Shown here one piece after another: positions 41,851-49,491 of a DNA stretch of 51,928 nt. Both the position numbers and the translations under genes were made by a program. The notes under the pieces are model-generated. The model was given only the letters and a program-made list of their open reading frames with translations, was not told the origin of the DNA and searched no databases. Numbering within the stretch: position 1 is the stretch's first letter; each line of letters opens with the position of its first letter. The DNA is from Oscillospiraceae bacterium (GTDB lineage: Bacteria; Bacillota; Clostridia; Oscillospirales; Oscillospiraceae): assembly GCA_902760845.1 (NCBI GenBank), contig CACWHX010000005.1:1-51928 (forward strand), written 5' to 3'.

Positions 41851-41950
41851 GCGCCTGTCGAAAACGAGTTTTTCGACAGAAGAGATTGCGCTGCATGGCT
41901 TGCCCTCGTTCGCCGCGACGCGGCAAGCTCTAAGAGGCTTTTTGGACAAG
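41851..41950 (-). repeat. Dispersed multi-hairpin element, copy E (reverse orientation, short)
   Basis: Read on the minus strand it has TTGTCCAAAAAGCCTCTTAG, GAACGAGGGCAAGCCATGCA and the hairpin CTGTCGAAAAA/TTTTCGACAG (41879-41855), then runs into the SOD terminator hairpin. The two middle hairpins are missing. The rest of 41951-42275 contains the next promoter and a GC-rich leader but no gene. Confidence 0.75.
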
Positions 41951-42122
41951 CTGTTCGCTTTGCGAGACAACGCGATGTAAAGCGGACGGTGAGATGAGAA
42001 ATGCACATTTTCGCGCGCATTTTTCGTCGTTTTCCGTAGGGAAGCGCCCGGCACGGCGGCTGATTTTTGTGCAAATGGGGACAAAAAAGACAATGTGGAA
42101 AAATAATGTGCGTGAACAATAG

Positions 42123-42152
42123 TTGACATTGGTAATGGAACTCTGATATAAT
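42123..42152 (+). promoter_or_regulatory. Strong promoter of the small membrane protein/enoate reductase operon
   Basis: TTGACA (42123-42128), 18-bp spacer, TATAAT (42147-42152). The leader of about 115 bases contains a stem of CGGGAGGGGC-type GC sequence (about 42176-42200) but no recognised riboswitch. Confidence 0.75.
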
Positions 42153-42275
42153 TACACCATCTTTTCCTATGGGAGCGGGAGGGGCCGTCCCGCCCCTGCG
42201 GAACACAGGGTAATTAACGGCGGTCAGGCTGTTGATTATAGAAAAAAACCAAGGGAATAAGGAGGGAAAACTTTC

Positions 42276-42482
42276 ATGAAGAGATCCAAGGTGCTGTTTA
42301 CGGTGGCATGTGTCGGCGGCGTTGGCTATCTTGCGGCCAGGCTGCTGCAGTCTGATGCGGTCCAGTCAAAGCTGATGGGCGGCAAGTACGATGACACCGT
42401 GCTGAATCTGATGGAGAAGGCGCGTACGCTTGGCGACATTCTCGGTTGGCCGATTCACTTCGTCAGAGCGCTGCTCCCGTGA
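42276..42482 (+). CDS. 68-residue membrane-anchored protein linked to enoate reductase
   Basis: N-terminal signal anchor (VLFTVACVGGVGYLAARLL, about 6-24), then a charged stretch (KLMGGKYDDTVLNLMEKARTL) and a hydrophobic C-terminus (ILGWPIHFVRALLP). I do not recognise a family. AAGGAGGG precedes the ATG. It ends 53 bp before the flavoprotein gene with no terminator between, so both come from the same strong promoter. It could tether the reductase to the membrane or to an electron donor; that is inference. Confidence 0.7.
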   Translation: MKRSKVLFTVACVGGVGYLAARLLQSDAVQSKLMGGKYDDTVLNLMEKARTLGDILGWPIHFVRALLP

Positions 42483-42535
42483 GGCATGCTTCCCCCATTA
42501 TGGGAAAAAACAAAAACCTATGAAAGGAGTTCAAT

Positions 42536-44608
42536 ATGAACAAACAATACGAACCGCTGTTTACGCCGTTCAAGATCTGTGATGTGGAAATCCCGAACCG
42601 CATCGTCCAGTGTTCCATGGGCGGCACCTCTCTGTTTGGCTGGCTGGAGCCTTCTCACTTTGACACGGAGGCTGCGGACTTTCTCCTGAAGAGAGCGAAA
42701 GACGGCGTCGGCCTCGTGCTTCCCGGTATGCAGGTCATCCGCGACACGATGGGTAGAAAATGGCTTGACCAGAACAGATATATGTATCGGCAGCTTAAGC
42801 CGTACATGGACGAGTACCACAAGACCGGCGGCAAGCTGTTCATCCAGCTGGCCGGCGGCTTCGGCCGTTCCATGGCCGTCACGCCGTGGATGGCGGCGCT
42901 TGGCAGAAACAACCTTCTGAACAAGCTCGCCAGCCCGATCGTTGACGTGCAGTACAGCTGCGCCTCCGCTTCCGAGACGCCGAACCGCTGGGCGGACAAC
43001 TTCGATTCCCGTCCCTTCACGGTGGAGGAGATTCAGGAGATGGTCTGGCACTTCGGCGCGACTGCGAAGAAGCTGCGCGAGGCCGGTGTGGACGGCGTTG
43101 AGATTCACGCGGTCCACGAGGGCTACAACCTCGACCAGTTCGCCATTGCGAACATGAACTTCCGTACCGACCAGTACGGCGGCTCCCTGGAGAACCGTCT
43201 GCGCTTCGCCAACGAGATCGTGCAGTCGATCAAAGAGCAGGCGGGCGACGATTTCCCGGTCTCCCTGCGTTATTCCGTCCGTTCCTGCACCAAGGGCTGG
43301 CGCAAGGGCGCGATGCCGTATGAGGAGTTCGAGGAGTTCGGCCGCGACATGGCCGAGTCTGAGAAGGCCGTCAAGCTCCTGCAGGACGCGGGCTATGACT
43401 TCCTCAACTGCGACAATGGTACTTACGACGCCTGGTACTGGGCACATCCGCCTCAGTACATGCCCGACAACTGCAACCTGGAAGATGTCGAGCACATCAG
43501 AAAGTTCATCGACATCCCGGTTGCCTGCGCCGGCCGTATGGAGCCGGTCAAGGCCGCGGAAGAGATCGCCGCGGGCCGTCTGGACGCGGTCGCGATTGCG
43601 CGCCAGAACCTCGTTGACGAGAACTGGGTCAGCAAGATCAAGGCCGGCAAGGAGGACGAGATTCGTCCCTGCATCCGCTGCCACAACGGCTGCTTCAACT
43701 TCGCGAAGTTCGAGGGCACCGAGAACATCCAGTCTCTGGGCGACTCCCTGCACCTGGGCCGCTGCGCGCTGAACCCGCCCACCATGCAGCACAAGAGATA
43801 TAAGATCGTCCCGACCAGGAACCCGAAGAAGGTCGCCATCATCGGCGGCGGCGTCGGCGGCATGGAATCCGCGCTCGTGCTGAAGCAGCGCGGCCACACG
43901 CCCGTGATCTTTGAGAAGACCGGCGAGCTCGGCGGCCTGTTCCTCACGGCCTCGGCCATGACGTTCAAGGAGCATGACAAGCAGCTCATCGACTGGTACA
44001 AGAGAGAGATCGAGAAGGCCGGCATCGAGGTCCGCTTCAACACCGAGGTCAACGACATCGGCACGATCAAGCGCGGCTTTGACGAGATCATCGTCGCCAC
44101 CGGCTCCGTGCCCAGAAAGATGCCGCAGATCAAGGGCTTTGAGAAGACCATGGACTTCGAGACGCTCCTGAAGGACGGCGAGATCGACAATCCCAAGCTG
44201 AAGACGGTTGTGTTCCTGGGCGGCGGCCAGTCCTCCTGCGAGGCGGCCTACGACATGGTCTACAACAAGAAGAAGAACCCGATCGTCGTCGAGTACGGCA
44301 ATGACCTCGTTGCCGCGCAGGCGACCTGCCTTGCCAACACCTCCTTCCTGCGTGACGCGATGGAGTATCACAAGGTTCCGGTTTATCTGCACAGCACCAT
44401 CACCGAGATCGGCGACGGCTACTGCATCATCAAGACCCCCGACGGCGAGATCCGTCAGGAGTGCGACGCGGTTGTCAACGGCATCGGCTTCGTTCCGGCG
44501 CCCGTCGGCGATAAGGAAGCGCATGTCCACCGTGTCGGCGACTGCGTTGCCATCGGCAACCTGCGCACCGTCATCTGGCGTGCATGGGATATCTGCATGA
44601 GAATCTAA
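42536..44608 (+). CDS. Enoate reductase-type NADH:flavin oxidoreductase (Old Yellow Enzyme plus FAD/NAD domains)
   Basis: 690 residues, the three-part plan of 2-enoate reductase, 2,4-dienoyl-CoA reductase and BaiCD/BaiH. The FMN TIM barrel (about 1-370) includes GVDGVEIHAVHEGYNLDQF and FRTDQYGGSLENR. Four cysteines for a [4Fe-4S] cluster follow: CIRCHNGC (about 379-386) and GRCALNP (about 409). Then FAD motif VAIIGGGVGGMESAL and NAD motif VVFLGGGQSSCEAAY. It reduces an activated C=C bond with NADH. Substrate cannot be named: bile-acid, cinnamate/enoate and amino-acid-derived compounds are all possible. AAAGGAG precedes the ATG. Confidence 0.93.
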   Translation: MNKQYEPLFTPFKICDVEIPNRIVQCSMGGTSLFGWLEPSHFDTEAADFLLKRAKDGVGLVLPGMQVIRDTMGRKWLDQNRYMYRQLKPYMDEYHKTGGKLFIQLAGGFGRSMAVTPWMAALGRNNLLNKLASPIVDVQYSCASASETPNRWADNFDSRPFTVEEIQEMVWHFGATAKKLREAGVDGVEIHAVHEGYNLDQFAIANMNFRTDQYGGSLENRLRFANEIVQSIKEQAGDDFPVSLRYSVRSCTKGWRKGAMPYEEFEEFGRDMAESEKAVKLLQDAGYDFLNCDNGTYDAWYWAHPPQYMPDNCNLEDVEHIRKFIDIPVACAGRMEPVKAAEEIAAGRLDAVAIARQNLVDENWVSKIKAGKEDEIRPCIRCHNGCFNFAKFEGTENIQSLGDSLHLGRCALNPPTMQHKRYKIVPTRNPKKVAIIGGGVGGMESALVLKQRGHTPVIFEKTGELGGLFLTASAMTFKEHDKQLIDWYKREIEKAGIEVRFNTEVNDIGTIKRGFDEIIVATGSVPRKMPQIKGFEKTMDFETLLKDGEIDNPKLKTVVFLGGGQSSCEAAYDMVYNKKKNPIVVEYGNDLVAAQATCLANTSFLRDAMEYHKVPVYLHSTITEIGDGYCIIKTPDGEIRQECDAVVNGIGFVPAPVGDKEAHVHRVGDCVAIGNLRTVIWRAWDICMRI

Positions 44609-44628
44609 TTCTCCGGCAGATCAAAAAC

Positions 44629-44656
44629 AAAAGAGAGCCGCCGTGCGGCTCTCTTT
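44629..44656 (+). terminator. Terminator of the enoate reductase operon
   Basis: Stem AAAAGAGAGCCGC / GCGGCTCTCTTTT, followed by GTTTT; it lies 20 bp past the stop codon and also serves the convergent TetR gene. Confidence 0.85.
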
Positions 44657-44692
44657 TGTTTTACGCACCCTCCATCGCCCTCGGCTTTGCTT

Positions 44693-45298
44693 TCACAAAT
44701 TTGCCTTCTCCTGCTCGCTCATCCGATATTCCGGGGCGAGATCGTACAGCGCTTCGGAAACCTCCCTTGCCCGGCGGCGCAGGTTGAATGCCCCCTTTTG
44801 CGCGCACCAGTCGTAGACGAGCTTATACACAGCGTCGATCCCGAACACGGCGACAAACTCCGCTGGCATCCCTGTGCGCATGATCCCCTGGCGGAGGCAG
44901 TTTTCCGTAAAGCGGATAAACCAGGAATCCACCGCGTGCACATATTCCAGCGAGCGCAGGGACCCGGAGAGCTCCAGCTTCATGAGGCTCGCGGTGATCT
45001 CCGGTCCCAGGCGCAGCGCAACGTCCAGATACCGGCAGCAGATCGTCCACATCCGCTCAAAATCGTTCGACGCGAACAGCAGCGCCTCTGTGAGCTGCTG
45101 TTCGTTTTCGCGCACATCCCTGAGCAGGCACTCTATGATCTCCTGCTTGCCGGAAAACAGATAATAGAACGAGGAGTGCGCCACATAGGCCCGCTTGCAG
45201 ATGGCGTTCACGCTTACATTGTCATAGCCCTGCTCCCGAAACAGCTCGACCGCTGCCTGGATGATGTTGTCGCGGATCCTGGAATGCGTCCCCGCCAT
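44693..45298 (-). CDS. TetR-family transcriptional regulator
   Basis: 201 residues. N-terminal HTH region: IRDNIIQAAVELFREQGYDN, then NAICKRAYVAHSSFYYLFSG (recognition helix). The C-terminal helical domain would bind a small ligand. The start at 45298 follows AGGAAG; a GTG three codons upstream is possible. It is divergent from the Fe-S protein gene at 45434, and a dyad between its -35 and -10 boxes suggests that it controls itself and that gene. Confidence 0.9.
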   Translation of the reverse strand: MAGTHSRIRDNIIQAAVELFREQGYDNVSVNAICKRAYVAHSSFYYLFSGKQEIIECLLRDVRENEQQLTEALLFASNDFERMWTICCRYLDVALRLGPEITASLMKLELSGSLRSLEYVHAVDSWFIRFTENCLRQGIMRTGMPAEFVAVFGIDAVYKLVYDWCAQKGAFNLRRRAREVSEALYDLAPEYRMSEQEKANL

Positions 45299-45330
45299 GT
45301 CTATCACTTCCTGTATAATTGTCCAGTATT

Positions 45331-45359
45331 TTTGGATAGTTTATCCGATCTATCCGAAA
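45331..45359. promoter_or_regulatory. TetR-type operator
   Basis: Inverted repeat GGATAG-N10-CTATCC (about 45334-45355) with an inner GGATA/TATCC. It lies almost wholly between the -35 (TTGACA, 45366-45361) and -10 (TAAACT, 45343-45338) boxes of the TetR gene on the minus strand. Confidence 0.7.
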
Positions 45360-45366
45360 ATGTCAA
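45338..45366 (-). promoter_or_regulatory. Promoter of the TetR gene
   Basis: Minus strand TTGACA (45366-45361), 17-bp spacer, TAAACT (45343-45338), overlapping the operator. Confidence 0.7.
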
Positions 45367-45433
45367 GAATTTGCCCCAAATACCATGATTTCGTGTAAGA
45401 TAGGGGCAACAAATTTTGGTTGAGGTGATTGGA

Positions 45434-47413
45434 ATGCGACCTCTGATTGTAAAGACTGCCCGGATGTTGACCGACTGCATGGACGTTTCGCTGGGGCTGG
45501 TGAAGATGGACGAGAGCCGCCCGGAATATCGGATGCTCGACGCCATCCTGACGGACGACATGGCTCGCGCCGCGCTGAAAATGGGTGTTCGCAAGCCCAC
45601 AACGCCGGAGGCGCTGGCAAAAAAACTGCGCTGGCCGGTGGAGAAAACGCAGGCGGTCCTGGACGAAATGGCGCAGATCGGCATTGTGGAGTATAACTGG
45701 CACAATGCCGACCGGCACAAGCAGTATGTGCTGCCCGTCTTTGTCGTGGGGAGCGCCGAAAACATGGTGCTGAACGAAACGCTGATGCGGGAGGTGCCGG
45801 AGACGGCCGGCTTCTTCTCTGACATGGCGCGCAAGCCGCTGGAGCTGATCTCGCACATGGTGCCGCCCGGCGGAGCGGGACTGGGCTTTCACGTGATCCC
45901 GCTGGAGCACGCGATTCCAAAGGACAGTCAGGCGGTGGACATCGAACGGCTGAGCCACTGGCTGAAAAAATACGAGGGCCACTACGCGATTCAGCCCTGC
46001 GTCTGCCGCACGACGATGATTGCCCTGGGAAAGGGCTGCGGCGAGCTGCCGGAGGAAACGTGCATCTCCGTGGGCGACTACTCGGACTATCTCGTCGAGA
46101 CCGGCAAAGCCCGCCGCGCGACCTATGAGGAGGTCCTGGCGGTGCTGAAGCGCACGGAGGCCAACGGCTACATGCACCAGATCACCAACGGCGACGGCGG
46201 CGAGGAGATTTTCGCCATCTGCAACTGCTCGGTGGGCAACTGCTTTGCGCTGCGCTGCTCGCAGCTGTTCAACGCGCCGAATCTCTCCGCCTCCTGCTAC
46301 CGGGCCGCGGTGGACCCGGACAAGTGCGTCGCCTGCGGCAAGTGCGTGGAGGTATGTCCCGCGGGCGCGGCCAAGCTGGGGCGGAGGCTGTGTACCACAG
46401 CGGGACCCGTGCAGCATCCCAGCCAGCCGCTGCCCTCGGAGACGCTGCACTGGGGCCGGAAAAACTGGAATGAAAACTTCCGCAACGACAACCGGCGAAA
46501 CTGCTATCCCACGGGCACCGCCCCCTGCAAGGCGGCCTGCCCGGCGCATGCGTCCATTCAGGGCGTCATGAAGCTGGCGCGGGATGGCCGCGAGCTTGCG
46601 GCGCTGAAGCTGCTGCGGCAGGATCAGCCCTTCCCCTCGCTCTGCGCCGCGCACTGCGACCGCCATTGCGAAAACGCCTGCACCCGCGCGCTCGTGGACG
46701 CGCCCATGGAGATTGCGGAGACGATGCGCCGCCTGGCGGAGCGGGAGGAGGCGCTGAAGGAAAAGCTCGTTCCCCAAAAGGTGCGCATGACCGGCACGGA
46801 CCGGGATCATCCGGAGCGAATCGCCGTGGTGGGCGCGGACTATGACGCATTGAGCTGCGCGTACTTCCTCGCGGTGATGGGCTATCCCGTGACGCTCTTT
46901 GCGGAGGCGCTTTGCTGCAATGAGGCCGAGCGCTATATTCTGGAGCGGTTGGGTGTGAACATCACGGCCGGAGAGCCGGACAGGGCGCGGTTTGCCGCTG
47001 TATACCCGGATATATTTGCCGCTAAAAGCACGGATGCGCCCGGCAAAGTTGAGGACGGCCATGAGGCCGCGGTGTCGATTCACCGCGCCGTTCACCCCGG
47101 GCACGATCTCACGCTGGCGCGGGACCCCAGAGCGTTCCAGGCGCTCGACAAGCGCGGGGCCGCCATCCCGCCGGAGCAGGCGCGGGAGCATACCTGCCTG
47201 CGCTGCGGCGTCACCTGGGTGGACCCGAACCGCTGCATCGGCTGCGGCATCTGCACCACCCGCTGCATGTTTGGCGCCATCCGGCTGGAGCGCAGCCATC
47301 CCGAATTTGAAAACTATGTCCCCTATGAAAAGGCGAAGCGGAACGTTGCGATCCACGGCGTGAAGCAGACCGGAACGCTGCTCCTGAAGGAGCTTCTGGC
47401 GTCCAAAAAATAA
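45434..47413 (+). CDS. Winged-helix/multi-[4Fe-4S] protein with a collapsed GltD-like flavin domain
   Basis: 659 residues. Parts in order: a winged-helix-like region (about 30-90, PTTPEALAKKLRWPVEKTQ); a Cys-rich segment (CVCRTT, CNCSVGNC; about 188-280); ferredoxin motif CVACGKCVEVCP (about 297); a GltD-type helical Fe-S domain (CKAACPAHASIQG ... CDRHCENACTR; about 355-450); a Rossmann remnant (VVGADYDALSCAYFL, about 465); a C-terminal 2-cluster motif (CLRCG ... CIGCGICTTRCMFGAI, about 589-617). The flavin region spans only about 110 residues against over 300 in GltD and lacks GxGxxG. GAGGTG precedes the ATG. Divergent from TetR. Likely an electron-transfer protein. Confidence 0.8.
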   Translation: MRPLIVKTARMLTDCMDVSLGLVKMDESRPEYRMLDAILTDDMARAALKMGVRKPTTPEALAKKLRWPVEKTQAVLDEMAQIGIVEYNWHNADRHKQYVLPVFVVGSAENMVLNETLMREVPETAGFFSDMARKPLELISHMVPPGGAGLGFHVIPLEHAIPKDSQAVDIERLSHWLKKYEGHYAIQPCVCRTTMIALGKGCGELPEETCISVGDYSDYLVETGKARRATYEEVLAVLKRTEANGYMHQITNGDGGEEIFAICNCSVGNCFALRCSQLFNAPNLSASCYRAAVDPDKCVACGKCVEVCPAGAAKLGRRLCTTAGPVQHPSQPLPSETLHWGRKNWNENFRNDNRRNCYPTGTAPCKAACPAHASIQGVMKLARDGRELAALKLLRQDQPFPSLCAAHCDRHCENACTRALVDAPMEIAETMRRLAEREEALKEKLVPQKVRMTGTDRDHPERIAVVGADYDALSCAYFLAVMGYPVTLFAEALCCNEAERYILERLGVNITAGEPDRARFAAVYPDIFAAKSTDAPGKVEDGHEAAVSIHRAVHPGHDLTLARDPRAFQALDKRGAAIPPEQAREHTCLRCGVTWVDPNRCIGCGICTTRCMFGAIRLERSHPEFENYVPYEKAKRNVAIHGVKQTGTLLLKELLASKK

Positions 47414-47465
47414 GGGAAGTTCAAATCGTTTTGATACCCGTGCAATCAACGGGGCGCGCATCAAA

Positions 47466-47488
47466 TGAGAGCCGCATAGCGGCTCTCA
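47466..47488 (+). terminator. Terminator hairpin after the Fe-S protein gene, left copy
   Basis: Stem TGAGAGCCGC / GCGGCTCTCA, loop ATA. A near copy (21 of 22 bases, AGAGCCGCATGGCGGCTCTC) stands at 47689-47710, the other side of repeat element F. Confidence 0.75.
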
Positions 47489-47489
47489 T

Positions 47490-47686
47490 CAGTTTGTCAA
47501 AAAAAGCCTCGCAGAGTTCGCGCCCGGAGGCGCGAATTAGGTCAAATCATTTTTGCCCTGCGGCTTCGCTGTGGGGCAAAAATACTTTTCGCGGAATGGA
47601 TTGCCCTCCTATCGCGAATCGCATTCGCGAACGAGGGCGAGGAATGGAGCGCAAGCTCCTCCTGTCGAAAAAGTTTTTCGACAGGC
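47490..47686 (+). repeat. Dispersed multi-hairpin element, copy F (most complete)
   Basis: It fills most of the 442-bp gap 47414-47855. Modules: TTTGTCAAAAAAAGCCTCGC; hairpin TTCGCGCC/GGCGCGAA; hairpin TTTTGCCC/GGGGCAAAA; nested repeat CCCTC/GAGGG around TCGCGAAT/ATTCGCGA; hairpin CTGTCGAAAAA/TTTTTCGACAG. Two near-identical terminator hairpins flank it. Confidence 0.8.
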
Positions 47687-47786
47687 TCAGAGCCGCATGG
47701 CGGCTCTCATTTAAATTATACGCACCTCGGGGCGTTTTTGCATTGCCCGGCGTATGGCCGGGCAGGGGGTTCGGCGGAAAAAAGGA

Positions 47787-47814
47787 TTGACTTGACATGC
47801 AGATGTGATAAACT
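47787..47814 (+). promoter_or_regulatory. Promoter of the tcdA operon
   Basis: TTGACT (47787-47792), 16-bp spacer, TAAACT (47809-47814), ATG at 47856. Confidence 0.55.
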
Positions 47815-47855
47815 CAAAGTTATGAATTTTCGGGAGAAGGGGAGACGCTTCTGCC

Positions 47856-48626
47856 ATGCAGAATCAATTTTCCAGAACGCAGCTGCTCCTGGGCGCGGAG
47901 GCCATGGAGCGGCTGTACCATGCGCGCGTCGCGGTGTTCGGCATCGGCGGCGTCGGCGGCTATACGGCAGAGGCACTTGTGCGCGGCGGCGTCGGCACGC
48001 TCGATCTCGTGGACGACGACCGCGTCTGTCTCACGAATCTGAACCGCCAGATTTTCGCCACGCGCAAAACGGTGGGGGACTACAAGGTGGACGCGGCGCG
48101 GGCGCGCCTGCTGGAGATCAATCCCGATCTCACGGTGAACACCCACCCGTGCTTCTACACGCCGGAGACCGCCGCGCAGTTCGATTTTTCACAGTTTGAC
48201 TACGTGGTAGACGCCATCGACACCGTGACCGGAAAGCTTGCGCTGGCAGAGCAGGCGCAGGCGAGCCATACGCCCATCATCAGCAGCATGGGCGCGGGCA
48301 ACAAGCTCGATCCCACGGCGTTCGAGGTCGCCGATATCTACGAGACCTCCGTCTGCCCGCTCGCGCGCGTCATGCGCCGGGAGCTGCGCCGCCGCGGCGT
48401 CCGGGCGCTGAAGGTCGTCTACTCCAAGGAGCCCGCCCGCACGCCGGAGGAGGACCTGTCCATCAGCTGCCGCCAGAACTGCGTCTGCCCGCCGGGCGCG
48501 GAGCGCAAGTGCACCGACCGGCGCCAGATTCCGGGCAGCACGTCCTTTGTGCCGCCGGTGGTCGGCCTGATTATTGCGGGCGAGGTCATCAAGGACCTCG
48601 CGCGGGGAGGGGAACGGGAAGCATGA
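47856..48626 (+). CDS. tcdA: tRNA threonylcarbamoyladenosine dehydratase (ThiF/E1-like)
   Basis: 256 residues. ATP-binding motif VFGIGGVGGYTAEALVRGG (about 28-46), LVDDDRVCLTNLNRQI, and DAIDTVTGKLAL are the E1/ThiF signatures; the C-terminal CVCPPG-type segment is usual for TcdA/CsdL. The enzyme uses ATP to cyclise t6A37 in tRNA to ct6A. GAAGGGGAG lies upstream of the ATG. Its stop codon overlaps the start of the next gene (ATGA), so the two are coupled. Confidence 0.92.
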   Translation: MQNQFSRTQLLLGAEAMERLYHARVAVFGIGGVGGYTAEALVRGGVGTLDLVDDDRVCLTNLNRQIFATRKTVGDYKVDAARARLLEINPDLTVNTHPCFYTPETAAQFDFSQFDYVVDAIDTVTGKLALAEQAQASHTPIISSMGAGNKLDPTAFEVADIYETSVCPLARVMRRELRRRGVRALKVVYSKEPARTPEEDLSISCRQNCVCPPGAERKCTDRRQIPGSTSFVPPVVGLIIAGEVIKDLARGGEREA

Positions 48627-49450
48627 GCCGCGAGCTGGAGCGCTGGCAGCTGATTGAGCGCAGCATCATCAAAAAATTCCATAAGGAGCTGTGGACGCCG
48701 TTTATCACGGCGGTCAAGCAGTACCAGCTGATTCAGGCGGGGGACCGGATTGCCGTCTGCGTCTCCGGCGGCGCGAGCTCCATGCTGCTGGCAAAGCTCC
48801 TGCAGGCGCTGCACCGGCACAGCGACGCGCCGTTCAAGCTGGCGTTTTTGACCATCGACCCCGGACGCGGCGCCCTGGACCGGCAAAGCGTCGAAGAAAC
48901 CGCCGCGCTGCTGCACGTGCCGGTCTCGATCCTGGAGGCGGATGACGCGGAGCCCGTGGACCCCGGCGGGGAGGAACGGCGCGGCGCGCGGCTGCACGCC
49001 GGGACGCTCTGCCGCGCGGCCGCGCAGCTCGGCTGCAACAAAATCGCCCTCGGCCACCACAAAAACGACGTGATCGAGACGACCGTCATGTCCATGTTCT
49101 TCGGCGCGCGGCTGCAGGCGATGCTTCCGAAGCGGCACAGTGCGGAGGTTCCGGGCGTGGAGCTGATCCGCCCCCTGTACTGCGTCCGTGAGGCGGACAT
49201 CCTGGCGTGGGCGCGTTATCACGACCTGACGTTTTCGCCCTGCGCCTGCCGCTTCACAGAGGGGAGCGACGCTGCGGACGGAGACGCGGAACGCCGGGAG
49301 GCCCGGGCGCTGCTCCGCACGCTGCGCGAGACGAACCCCGGCCTGGAAAACAGCATCTTCCGCAGCATTCACGCCGTCGCGCTCGACACCATGCCGGGCT
49401 ACAGGACCGGCGGCGCGCTGCATTCCTTTCTGGAGAACTACGACGAATAG
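48623..49450 (+). CDS. TtcA-like PP-loop protein with altered motif
   Basis: 275 residues, overall resembling TtcA-family tRNA 2-thiolation enzymes: KIALGHHKNDVIETTVMSMF, ELIRPLYCVREADILAWA, and a C-terminal LRETNPGLENSIFRSI. The PP-loop, normally SGGKDS, reads SGGASS (48-53), losing the Lys and the Asp. The central CxxC normally before RRG in this family is absent (GEERRGARL); a CAC pair occurs near residue 203. So tRNA-thiolation activity is doubtful; it may be a divergent ATP-binding paralog. The start codon overlaps tcdA by 4 bp. Confidence 0.78.
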   Translation: MSRELERWQLIERSIIKKFHKELWTPFITAVKQYQLIQAGDRIAVCVSGGASSMLLAKLLQALHRHSDAPFKLAFLTIDPGRGALDRQSVEETAALLHVPVSILEADDAEPVDPGGEERRGARLHAGTLCRAAAQLGCNKIALGHHKNDVIETTVMSMFFGARLQAMLPKRHSAEVPGVELIRPLYCVREADILAWARYHDLTFSPCACRFTEGSDAADGDAERREARALLRTLRETNPGLENSIFRSIHAVALDTMPGYRTGGALHSFLENYDE

Positions 49451-49452
49451 CA

Positions 49453-49480
49453 ATCCGCCGGCCGAAAACGGCCGGCGGAT
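49453..49480. terminator. Bidirectional terminator between convergent genes
   Basis: 12-bp perfect stem ATCCGCCGGCCG / CGGCCGGCGGAT with AAAA loop, between the TtcA-like stop and the GntR stop. Confidence 0.75.
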
Positions 49481-49491
49481 CCGTTATTGGG

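Noticed and set aside
42153..42275. Riboswitch in the leader before the 68-residue protein
   Set aside because: A GC-rich stem is present but no motif of any known riboswitch class and no terminator/antiterminator pair.
42518..44530. 670-codon minus-strand frame opposite enoate reductase
   Set aside because: Shadow of the real gene; it looks Asp/Val/Leu rich but has no domain, and no promoter or ribosome site.
45434..47413. Calling this gene a frameshifted pseudogene
   Set aside because: The frame is open from start to stop, the Fe-S motifs after the shortened region are intact, and the regulation looks normal; an in-frame reduction fits better.
45350..47464. 704-codon minus-strand frame opposite the Fe-S protein
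   Set aside because: Antisense to the Fe-S protein whose cysteine motifs are clear; no start signal.
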